From positions 2,643,501 through 2,707,500 of the forward strand of contig NW_027464603.1 in NCBI RefSeq assembly GCF_043290135.1: a stretch of DNA of 64,000 nt, read 5' to 3'. The position numbers were made by a program, and so were the translations under genes. Source of the DNA: Rhipicephalus microplus. Lineage: Eukaryota; Arthropoda; Arachnida; Ixodida; Ixodidae. The notes beneath the pieces were generated by a model, which was not told the origin of the DNA, did no database searches, and saw only the letters and a program-made list of their open reading frames with translations. This document shows positions 53,143 to 64,000 of this stretch, piece by piece; the stretch's first letter is position 1, and the number at the start of each line of letters is the position of its first letter.

Positions 53143-53176
53143 CCAAGATTGGTCCAACGGCGGCGTGCTGCCTGGG
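53143..53176 (-). repeat. Right terminal inverted repeat
   Basis: Ends GTGCTGCCTGGG, the exact reverse complement of the first 12 bp of the element. Inside this, CCAAGATTGGTCCAAC matches the left end at 14 of 16 bases in reverse complement. Confidence 0.85.
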
Positions 53177-53178
53177 TA
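53177..53178. other. Right target-site duplication (TA)
   Basis: TA directly follows CCTGGG and is followed by GGAACTCCATAAC, which continues the satellite unit in the phase interrupted at 30677. The target CTAG is itself a palindrome, which makes the inverted repeat look 15 bp long. Confidence 0.85.
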
Positions 53179-54226
53179 GGAACTCCATAACTAGGAACTC
53201 CACAACTAGAAACTCTACAGCTACAGACTCCACAACTACAGACTCCACAACTAGAAACTCCACAGCTAGAGACTCCACAACTAGAAACTCCACAAATACG
53301 AACCCCACGAATACGAACCCCGCAACTAGAAGCTCCATAACTAGAAACTACGCAACTAGAAACTCCACAACTTGAGACTTCGCAACTAGAAACTCCACAA
53401 CTAGAAACACCACAACTAGACACTCCACAACTACAAACTCCACAACTAGAAACACCACAACTACGAACCTCACAACTAGAAACTCCACAACTAGAAACTC
53501 CACAACTTGGGACTTCGCAACTAGAAACTCCACAACTTGAGACTTCGCAACTAAAAACTCCACAACTAGAAACTCTGCAGCTAGAAACTCCACAACTAGA
53601 GAATCCATAACTTGAAACACCACAACTAGATACTCCACAACTACAAATTCCACATCTAGAAACTCCAAATTTAGAAACTCCGCAACTAGAAACTCCGCAA
53701 CTTGAAACTCCACAACTAGAGACTCCATAACTAGGAACTTCACAACTAGAAACTCCACAATTACAGACTCCACAACTACAAACTTCACAACTAGAAACTC
53801 CACAACCAGAAACTCCGCAACTAGAAACTCCACAACTAGAAATTCCACAACCAGAGACTCAACAACTAGAGACTCCACAACTAAAAACTCCACAACTAGA
53901 AACTCCACAACTAGAAACTCCACAACTAGAAACTCCGTAACTAGAAACCCAGCAACTAGAAACTCCACAACTAGGAACTCCACACCTATAAATTCCACAA
54001 CTTGAAACTCCACAACTAGAAACTCAACAACTAGAAACTCCACACCTAGAAACTCCACAACTAGAAACTCCACAACAAGACACTTCGCAACTAGAAACTC
54101 CGCAAATAGACTCTCCACAACTAGAAAACTCCGCAACTAGAAACTCCACGACTAGACACTTCACAACTTGAGACTCCGCAACGACAGACGCCGCAACTAG
54201 AAACTCTGCAACTAGAAACTGCACAG

Positions 54227-56653
54227 CTAGAAACTTGAAACTCGAAACTCTGCAACTAGAAACTCTGCAACCAGAAACTCCAGAGCTAGAAACTCCACAA
54301 CTAGAGACTCCACAACTAGAAACTCCATAACTAGAAACTCCACAATTAGGAACTCCACAGCTAGAAACTCCACAACTTGAGACTTTGCAGCTAGAAACTC
54401 GGCAACTAGAAACTCAACAACCAGAAACTCCACAACTGGAAACTTCACAACTAGAAACTCCCCAACTTGAAACACCACAACTAGATACTCCGCAACTACA
54501 ATTTCCACAACTAGAAACTCCACAACTAGAAACTCCATAACTAGAAACTGCCCAACAGGACACTCCACAACTAGAGACTTCACAACTGGGAACTCCACAA
54601 CTAGAAACTCCACAACTACACACTCCACAACTACACACTCCACAACTAGAAACTCCACAGCTATAGACTCCACAACTAGAAACTCCACTAATACGAACCC
54701 CACAACTACGAACCCCACAACTAGAAACTCCACAACTAGAAACTCCACAACTTGAGACTTCGCAACTAGAAACTCCACAACTAGAAACTTCACAACTTGA
54801 GACTTCGCAACTAGAAACTCCACAACTAGACACTCCACTAGAAAACTCCGCAACTAGAAACTCCACAACTACGAACCTCACAACTTGAAACTCCACAACT
54901 ACAAACTCCGCAACTAGAAACTCCACAGCTGGAAACTCCACAACTTGAGACTTCGCAACTAGAAACTCGGCAACTAGAAACTCAACAACTAGAAACTCCA
55001 CAAAAAGAAACTCCACACCTAGAAACTCAACAACTTGAAACACCACCACTAGATACTCCACAACTACAAATTCCACAACTAGAAACTCCAAATTTAGAAA
55101 CTTCGCATCTAGAAACTCCGCAACTTGACACTCCACAACTACAGTCTCCATAACTGGGAACTCCACAACTAGAAACTCCACAACTACAGACTCCACAACT
55201 AGAAACTCCACAACCAGAATCTCCGCAACTAGAAATTCCACAACTAGAAATTCCACAACCAGAGACTCAACAACTAGAGACTCCACAACTAAAGACTCCA
55301 CAACTAGAAACTCCACAACTAGAAACTCCACAACTAGAAACTCCGCAACTAGAAACTCCACAACTAGAAACTCAACAACTAGAAACTCCACACCTAGAAA
55401 CTCCGCAACTAGAAACTCCACAACTAGAAACTATGCAACTAGAAACTCCACAGCTAGAGACTCCATAACTAGGAACTCCACAACTAGAAACTCCACAACT
55501 ACAGACTCCACAACTACAAACTCCAAATTTAGAAACTCCGCAACTAGAAACTCCGCAACTTGAAACTCCACAACTAGAGACTCCGTAACTAGGAACTCCA
55601 CAACTAAAAACTTCACAACTACAAACTCCACAACTAGAAACTCCACAACCGGAAAATCCGCAACTAGAAACTTCGCAACAAGAAACTCCACAACTAGAAA
55701 TTTCCACAACTAAAAACTCCACAACTAGAAACTCCACAACTAGAATCTCCAGAACTAGAAACTCCACAACTAGAAACTCTACAACTAGAAACCCGGCAAA
55801 TCGAAACTCCACAACTAGAAACCCGGCAAATCGAAACTCCACAACTAGACACTTCGCAACTAGAAACTCCACAACTACAGACTCCACTAGAAAACTCCGC
55901 AACTAGAAACTCCACAACTACGAACCTCACAACTTGAAACTCCACAACTAGAAACTCCGCAACTAGAAACTCCACAGCTAGAAACTCCAAAACTTGAGAC
56001 TTCGCAACTAGAAACTCGGCAACTAGAAACTCAACAACTATAAACTCCACAACTAGAAACTGCACAACTAGAAACTCCACAACTTGAAACACCACAACTA
56101 GATACTCCACAACTACAAATTCCACAACTAGAAACTCCAAATTTAGAAACTCCGCAACTAGAAACTCCGCAACTTGAAACTCCACAACTAGAGACTCCAT
56201 AACTAGGAACTTCACAACTAGAAACTCCACAATTACAGACTCCACAACTACAAACTTCACAACTAGAAACTCCACAACTAGAAATTCCACAACCAAAGAC
56301 TCAACAACTAGAGACTCCAACACTAAAAACTCCACAACTAGAAACTCCACAACTAGAAACTCCGTAAGTAGAAACCCAGCAACTAGAAACTCCACAACTA
56401 GGAACTCCACACCTACAAATTCCACAACTTGAAACTCCACAACTAGAAACTCAACAACTAGAAACTCCACACCTAGAAACTCCACAACTAGAAACTCCAC
56501 AACAAGACACTTCGCAACTAGAAACTCCGCAAATAGACTCTCCACAACTAGAAAACTCCGCAACTAGAAACTCCATGACTAGACACTCCACAACTTGAGA
56601 CTCCGCAACGACAGACTCCGCAACTAGAAACTCTGCAACTAGAAACTGCACAG
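54227..56653. repeat. Right-arm module h
   Basis: Between markers at 54227 and 56654 (2,427 bp). Its first part matches 60626 onward at an offset of 6,399 bp. 55372-55902 and 62536-62916 also correspond, at a larger offset and with internal length differences. Confidence 0.7.
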
Positions 56654-58768
56654 CTAGAAACTTGAAACTCGAAACTCTGCAACTAGAAACTCTGCAACTA
56701 GAAACTCCACAGCAAGAAACTCCACAACTAGAGACTTCACAACTAGAAACTCCATAACTAGAAACTCCAAAATTAGGAACTCCACAGCTAGCAACTCCAC
56801 AACTTGAGACTTTGCAGCTAGAAACTCGGCAACTAGAAACTCAACAACCAGAATCTCCACAACTGGAAACTTCACAACTAGAAACTCCACAACTTGAAAC
56901 ACCCCAACTAGATACTGCGCAACTACAATTTCCACAACTAGAAACTCCAGAACTAGAAACTCCTTAACTAGAAACTGCCCAACAGGAAACTCGACAACTA
57001 GAGACTTCATAACTGGGAACTCCACAACTAGAAACTCCACAACTACAGACTCCACAACTACACACTCCACAACTAGAAACTCCACAGCTAGAGACTCCAC
57101 AACTAGAAACTCCACAAATACGAACCCCACAACTACGAACCCCACAACTAGAAACTCCACAACTAGAAACTCCACAACTTGAGACTTTGCAACTAGAAAC
57201 TCCACAACTAGAAACTCCACAACTAGAAACTCCACAACTACGAACCTCACAACTAGAAACTCCGCAACTAGAAACTCCACAACTTGGGACTTCGCAACTA
57301 GAAACTCCACAAATAGGAACTCCACAACTACAAACCTCACAACTAGAAACTCCACAACTAGAAACTGCGCAACTAGAAACTCCACAGCTCGAAACTCCAC
57401 AACTTGAGACTTCGCAACTAGAAACTCGGCAACTAGAAACTCCACAACTAGAAACTCCACAACTAGAAACTCCACAAATTGAAACACCAAAACTAGATAC
57501 TCCACAACTACAAACTCCACAACTATAAACTCCACAACTAAAAACTCCGCAACTAGAAACTCCACAACTAGAAACTCCACAACTAGAGACTCCATATTTT
57601 GAAACACCACAACTACATACTCCACAACTACAAATTCTACATCTAGAAACTCCAAATTTAGAAACTCGGCAACTAGAAACTCCGCAACTTGAAACTCCAC
57701 AACTAGAGACTCCGCAACTAGAAAACCAGCAACTAGAAACTCCACAATTACAGACTCCACAACTACAAACTTCACAACTAGAAACTCCACAACTAGAAAT
57801 TCCACAACCAAAGACTCAACAACTAGAGACTCCAACACTAAAAACTCCACAACTAGAAACTCCACAACTAGAAACTCCGTAAGTAGAAACCCAGCAACTA
57901 GAAACTCCACAACTAGGAACTCCACACCTACAAATTCCACAACTTGAAACTCCACAACTAGAAACTCCACAACTAGAAACTCCACAGCTCGAAACTCCAC
58001 AACTTGAGACTTCGCAACTAGAAACTCGGCAACTAGAAACTCCACAACTAGAAACTCCACAACTAGAAACTCCACAAATTGAAACACCAAAACTAGATAC
58101 TCCACAACTACAAACTCCACAACTATAAACTCCACAACTAAAAACTCCGCAACTAGAAACTCCACAACTAGAAACTCCACAACTAGAAACTCCACAACTT
58201 GAAACACCACAACTAGATACTCCACAACTACAAATTCCACAACTAGAAACTCCAAATTTAGAAACTCCGCAACTAGAAACTCCGCAACTTGAAACTCCAC
58301 AACTAGAGACTCCATAACTAGGAACTTCACAACTAGAAACTCCACAATTACAGACTCCACAACTACAAACTTCACAACTAGAAACTCCACAACTAGAAAT
58401 TCCACAACCAAAGACTCAACAACTAGAGACTCCAACACTAAAAACTCCACAACTAGAAACTCCACAACTAGAAACTCCGTAAGTAGAAACCCAGCAACTA
58501 GAAACTCCACAACTAGGAACTCCACACCTACAAATTCCACAACTTGAAACTCCACAACTAGAAACTCAACAACTAGAAACTCCACACCTAGAAACTCCAC
58601 AACTAGAAACTCCACAACAAGACACTTCGCAACTAGAAACTCCGCAAATAGACTCTCCACAACTAGAAAACTCCGCAACTAGAAACTCCATGACTAGACA
58701 CTCCACAACTTGAGACTCCGCAACGACAGACTCCGCAACTAGAAACTCTGCAACTAGAAACTGCACAG
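56654..58768. repeat. Right-arm module i
   Basis: 2,115 bp between markers at 56654 and 58769. 57187-57528 reappears unchanged in frame at 59302-59643 (offset 2,115), so the two neighbouring modules are a recent tandem duplication. It contains the longest single open frame of the window (674 codons, minus, 56654-58678), which I regard as non-coding. Confidence 0.75.
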
Positions 58769-60625
58769 CTAGAAACTTGAAACTCGAAACTCTGCAACTA
58801 GAAACTCTGCAACTAGAAACTCCACAGCAAGAAACTCCACAACTAGAGACTTCACAACTAGAAACTCCATAACTAGAAACTCCAAAATTAGGAACTCCAC
58901 AGCTAGAAACTCCACAACTTGAGACTTTGCAGCTAGAAACTCGGCAACTAGAAACTCAACAACCAGAATCTCCACAACTGGAAACTTCACAACTAGAAAC
59001 TCCACAACTTGAAACACCCCAACTAGATACTGCGCAACTACAATTTCCACAACTAGAAACTCCAGAACTAGAAACTCCTTAACTAGAAACTGCCCAACAG
59101 GAAACTCGACAACTAGAGACTTCATAACTGGGAACTCCACAACTAGAAACTCCACAACTACAGACTCCACAACTACACACTCCACAACTAGAAACTCCAC
59201 AGCTAGAGACTCCACAACTAGAAACTCCACAAATACGAACCCCACAACTACAAACCCCACAACTAGAAACTCCACAACTAGAAACTCCACAACTTGAGAC
59301 TTTGCAACTAGAAACTCCACAACTAGAAACTCCACAACTAGAAACTCCACAACTACGAACCTCACAACTAGAAACTCCACAACTAGAAACTCCACAACTT
59401 GGGACTTCGCAACTAGAAACTCCACAAATAGGAACTCCACAACTACAAACCTCACAACTAGAAACTCCACAACTAGAAACTGCGCAACTAGAAACTCCAC
59501 AGCTCGAAACTCCACAACTTGAGACTTCGCAACTAGAAACTCGGCAACTAGAAACTCCACAACTAGAAACTCCACAACTAGAAACTCCACAAATTGAAAC
59601 ACCAAAACTAGATACTCCACAACTACAAACTCCACAACTATAAACTCCACAACTAAAAACTCCGCAACTAGAAACTCCACAACTAGAAACTCCACAACTA
59701 GAGACTCCATATTTTGAAACACCACAACTACATACTCCACAACTACAAATTCTACATCTAGAAACTCCAAATTTAGAAACTCCGCAACTAGAAACTCCGC
59801 AACTTGAAACTCCACAACTAGAGACTCCGCAACTAGAAACCCAGCAACTAAAACTCCACAACTAGAAACTCCACACCTATGAATTCTACAAATTGAAACA
59901 CCAAAACTAGATACTCTACAACTACAAACTCCATAACTATAAACTCCACAACTAAAAACTCCGCAACTAGAAACTCCACAACTAAAAACTCCACAACTAG
60001 AGACTCAATATGTTGAAACACCACAACTACATACTCCACAACTACAAATTCCACATCTAGAAACTCCAAATTTAGAAACTCCGCAACTAGAAACTCCGCA
60101 ACTTGAAACTCCACAACTAGAGACTCCATAACTAGGAACTCCACATTTACAAACTCCACAACTAGAAACTCCACAACCGGAAACTCCACAACTAGAAACT
60201 CAACAACGAGAAACCCTGCAAATAGAAACTCCAAAACTAGAAACTCCACAACTAGACACTTCGCAACTAGAAACTCCACAACTAGAGACTCCACTAGAAA
60301 ACTCCGCAACTAGAAACTCCACAACTAGAAACTCCGTAACTAGAAACCCAGCAACTAGAAACTCCACAACTAGGAACTCCACACCTATAAATTCCACAAC
60401 TTGAAACTCCACAACTAGAAACTCAACAACTAGAAACTCCACACCTAGAAACTCCACAACTAGAAACTCCACAACAAGACACTTCGCAACTAGAAACTCC
60501 GCAAATAGACTCTCCACAACTAGAAAACTCCGCAACTAGAAACTCCACGACTAGAGACTTCACAACTTCAGACTCCGCAACGACAGACGCCGCAACTAGA
60601 AACTCTGCAACTAGAAACTGCACAG
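58769..60625. repeat. Right-arm module j
   Basis: 1,857 bp between markers at 58769 and 60626. The first about 1,080 bp repeat module i; the rest differs. Confidence 0.7.
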
Positions 60626-63600
60626 CTAGAAACTTGAAACTCGAAACTCTGCAACTAGAAACTCTGCAACCAGAAACTCCAGAGCTAGAAACTCCACAAC
60701 TAGAGACTCCACAACTAGAAACTCCATAACTAGAAACTCCACAATTAGGAACTCCACAGCTAGAAACTCCACAACTTGAGACTTTGCAGCTAGAAACTCG
60801 GCAACTAGAAACTCAACAACCAGAAACTCCACAACTGGAAACTTCACAACTAGAAACTCCCCAACTTGAAACACCACAACTAGATACTCTGCAACTACAA
60901 TTTCCACAACTAGAAACTCCACAACTAGAAACTCCATAACTAGAAACTGCCCAACAGGAAACTCCACAACTAGAGACTTCACAACTGGGAACTCCACAAC
61001 TAGAAACTCCACAACTACACACTCCACAACTACACACTCCACAACTAGAAACTCCACAGCTAGAGACTCCACAACTAGAAACTCCACAAATACGAACCCC
61101 ACAACTACGAACCCCACAACTAGAAACTCCACAACTAGAAACTCCACAACTTGAGACTTCGCAACTAGAAACTCCACAACTAGAAACTCCACAACTTGAG
61201 ACTTCGCAACTAGAAACTCCACAACTAGAAACTCCACAACTAGAAACTCCACAACTACGAACCTCAAAACTAGAAACTCCACAACTAGAAACTCCACAAC
61301 TTGGGACTTCGCAACTAGAAACTCCACAAATAGAAACTCCACAACTACAAACCTCACAACTAGAAACTCCACAACTCGAAACTCCGCAACTAGAAACTCC
61401 ACAGCTAGAAACTCCACAACTTGAGACTTCGCAACTAGAAACTCGGCAACTAGAAACTCCACAACTAGAAACTCCACAACTACAAACTCCACAAATTGAA
61501 ACACAAAAACTAGATACTCCACAACTACAAACTCCACAACTATAAACTCCACAACTAAAAACTCCGCAACTAGAAACTCCACAACTAGAAAATCCACAAC
61601 TAGAGACTCCATATTTTGAAACACCACAACTACATACTCCACAACTACAAATTCCACATCTAGAAACTCCAAATTTAGAAACTCCGCAACTAGAAACTCC
61701 GCAACTTGAAACTCCACAACTAGAGACTCCATAACTAGGAACTCCACAACTACAAACTCCACAACTAGAAACTCCACAACCGGAAACTCCGCAGCTAGAA
61801 ACTCCGCAACTAGAAACTCCACAACTATAAATTCCACAACCAGAGACTCAACAACTTGAGACTCCACAACTAAAAACTCCACAACTAGAAACTCCACAAC
61901 TAGAAACTCAACAACTAGAAACCCTGCAAATAGAAACTCCAAAACTAGAAACTCCACAACTAGACACTTCGCAACTAGAAACTCCACAACTAGAGACTCC
62001 ACTAGAAAACTCCGCAACTAGAAACTCCACAACTACGAACCTCACAACTTGAAACTCCACAACTACAAACTCCGCAACTAGAAACTCCACAGCTGGAAAC
62101 TCCACAACTTGAGACTTCGCAACTAGAAACTCGGCAACTAGAAACTCAACAACTAAAAACTCCACAAAAAGAAACTCCACAGCTAGAAACTCAACAACTT
62201 GAAACACCACCACTAGATACTCCACAACTACAAATTCCACAACTAGAAACTCCAAATTTAGAAACTCCGCAACTAGAAACTCCGCAACTTGACACTCCAC
62301 AACTACAGTCTCCATAACTAGGAACTCCACAACTAGAAACTCCACAACTACAGACTCCACAACTAGAAACTCCACAACCAGAATCTCCGCAACTAGAAAT
62401 TCCACAACTAGAAATTCCACAACCAGAGACTCAACAACTAGAGACTCCACAACTAAAGACTCCACAACTAGAAACTCCACAACTAGAAACTCCACAACTA
62501 GAAACTCCGCAACTAGAAACTCCACAACTAGAAACTCAACAACTAGAAACTCCACACCTAGAAACTCCGCAACTAGAAACTCCACAACTAGAAACTATGC
62601 AACTAGAAACTCCACAGCTAGAGACTCCATAACTAGGAACTCCACAACTAGAAACTCCACAACCGGAAAATCCGCAACTAGAAACTTCGCAACAAGAAAC
62701 TCCACAACTAGAAATTTCCACAACTAAAAACTCCACAACTAGAAACTCCACAACCAGAATCTCCACAACTAGAAACTCCACAACTAGAAACTCTACAACT
62801 AGAAACCCGGCAAATCGAAACTCCACAACTAGAAACCCGGCAAATCGAAACTCCACAACTAGACACTTCGCAACTAGAAACTCCACAACTACAGACTCCA
62901 CTTGAAAACTCCGCAACTAGAAACTCCACAACTACGAACCTCACAACTTGAAACTCCACAACTAGAAACTGCGCAACTAGAAACTCCACAGCTCGAAACT
63001 CCGCAACTTGAGACTTCGCAACTAGAAACTCGGCAACTAGAAACTCCACAACTAGAAACTCCACAACTAGAAACTCCACAAATTGAAACACCAAAACTAG
63101 ATACTCCACAACTACAAACTCCACAACTATAAACTCCACAACTAAAAACTCCGCAACTAGAAACTCCACAACTAGAAACTCCACAACTAGAGACTCCATA
63201 TTTTGAAACACCACAACTACATACTCCACAACTACAAATTCTACATCTAGAAACTCCAAATTTAGAAACTCCGCAACTAGAAACTCCGCAACTTGAAACT
63301 CCACAACTAGAGACTCCGCAACTAGAAACCCAGCAACTAAAACTCCACAACTAGAAACTCCACACCTATGAATTCCACAACTTGAAACTCCACAACTAGA
63401 AACTCGACAACTAGAAACTCCACACCTAGAAACTCCTCAACTAGAAACTCCACAACTAGAAACTGCCCAACAGGAAACTCCACAACTAGAGACTTCACAA
63501 CTGGGAGCTCAACAACTAGAAACTCCACAACTACAGACTCCACAACTACACACTCCACAACTAGAAACTCCACAGCTAGAGACTCCACAACTAGAAACTC

Positions 63601-64000
63601 CACAAATACGAACCCCACAACTACGAACCCCACAACTACGAACCCCACAACTAGAAACTCCACAACTAGAAACTCCACAACTTGAGACTTCGCAACTAGA
63701 AACTCCGCAACTAGAAGCTCCACAACTAGAAACTCCACAACTACGAACCTCACAACTAGAAACTCCACAACTAGAAACTCCACAACTTGGGACTTCGCAA
63801 CTAGAAACTCCACAAATAGAAACTCCACAACTACAAACCTCACAACTAGAAACTCCACAACTAGAAACTCCACAACTAGAAACTCCACAGCTAGAAACTC
63901 CACAACTTGAGACTTCGCAACTAGAAACTCGGCAACTAGAAACTGCACAACTAGAAACTCCACAACTAGAAACTCCACAAATTGAAACACCAAAACTAGA
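60626..64000. repeat. Right-arm module, second copy of h and beyond, open at window end
   Basis: Begins with the marker at 60626 and follows module h for its first part. 62902-63132 and 63337 onward repeat pieces of i and j. No further marker before the window ends. Confidence 0.65.

Larger units (their letters stand above)
30678..53176. mobile_element. Giant terminal-inverted-repeat DNA element, 22.5 kb, inserted in the satellite
   Basis: Both ends carry the same 12 bp (CCCAGGCAGCAC) in inverted orientation and are flanked by TA. The inverted similarity continues imperfectly to 33-34 bp. Removing the segment and one TA restores the satellite in phase and rebuilds a 1,365-bp module, matching e modules of 1,363 bp, so there is no sign of flanking loss. 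TA duplication is known for Tc1/mariner/pogo and a few other superfamilies; these termini do not let me name one. Contents are nested SINE, LINE, MITE and pogo-like copies and one spliced gene. I see no intact transposase. An alternative is a short TIR element that was later split by other DNA. Confidence 0.75.
53179..64000. repeat. 15-bp satellite array, right arm
   Basis: Same 15-bp unit as the left arm, running past the end of the window. The first 1,048 bp complete the module interrupted at 30675. From about 54.2 kb the variant spectrum changes: the marker becomes GCACAGCTAGAAACTTGAAAC, and units such as CTGCCCAACAGGAAACTC recur (near 54548, 56973, 59090, 60950 and 63460), which I did not see on the left. 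The left-arm variants CAATTGGGAACTCC and CTAGAACGTCC appear absent. Long open frames here are artefacts of the stop-free unit. Confidence 0.97.

Noticed and set aside
30678..53176. Maverick/Polinton or piggyBac-type giant element
   Set aside because: The duplication is TA rather than 6 bp or TTAA, the terminal repeats are short, and no polymerase, integrase, capsid or piggyBac transposase frame is present.
52766..53338. 190-codon minus-strand frame crossing the right junction
   Set aside because: It fuses satellite to the terminal repeats of the element; the inner part is the TTGG/GGCC-rich subterminal repeat read as protein. A chance chimera. The frame at 30563-30883 across the left junction is the same kind.
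56654..58678. 674-codon minus-strand open frame, and dozens like it, as real proteins
   Set aside because: They consist only of the 15-bp satellite unit, exist on both strands and in several frames at once, start and stop at phase-shifting units, and have no promoter or splice context.

Overview
The window looks like the genome of a hard tick (Ixodidae, probably a metastriate). The evidence is three copies of a tRNA-headed SINE that I recognise as the tick Ruka type, each with a clean target-site duplication; a tick-type LINE; other decayed transposons; and a spliced gene for a DUF4806 protein, a family I recall as multi-copy in ticks and other arthropods. The species assignment is recognition from memory, not a search. 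There are no bacterial or phage features.

Layout. Positions 1-30675 and 53179-64000 are one satellite: thousands of degenerate tandem copies of a 15-bp unit (consensus CTCCACAACTAGAAA). It continues past both window edges. The satellite has a higher-order structure of named modules delimited by a recurring marker (consensus GCACAGCTAGAAACTTG). On the left these read a-bcd-bcd-c-eafg-eafg-f', giving near-identical repeats of about 4.84 kb and 7.97 kb. The unit is stop-free in four of six frames, so the array is full of long but meaningless open frames.

Positions 30678-53176 (22,499 bp) are not satellite. The segment starts with CCCAGGCAGCAC, ends with the reverse complement of that, and is flanked on both sides by TA. 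If it is removed together with one TA, the 15-bp phase of the satellite is restored and a module of 1,365 bp is rebuilt, almost exactly the length of intact e modules (1,363 bp). I read this as a single insertion of a giant terminal-inverted-repeat element, with 62-bp tandem repeats inside the left end and 97-bp repeats inside the right end.

Inside the element, left to right: a SINE, a 77-bp palindrome, a Penelope-like remnant, LINE debris, an antisense LINE broken by stops and by a second SINE, a promoter-like region, a third SINE, a Harbinger-like MITE, a DUF4806 gene whose last three exons (48491-52259) are open and in phase, and within its first visible intron a decayed pogo/Tigger element and a 130-bp tandem repeat. 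No intact transposase is visible, so the element would be moved in trans or by exons I do not recognise. The only convincing protein-coding gene in the window is the DUF4806 gene.
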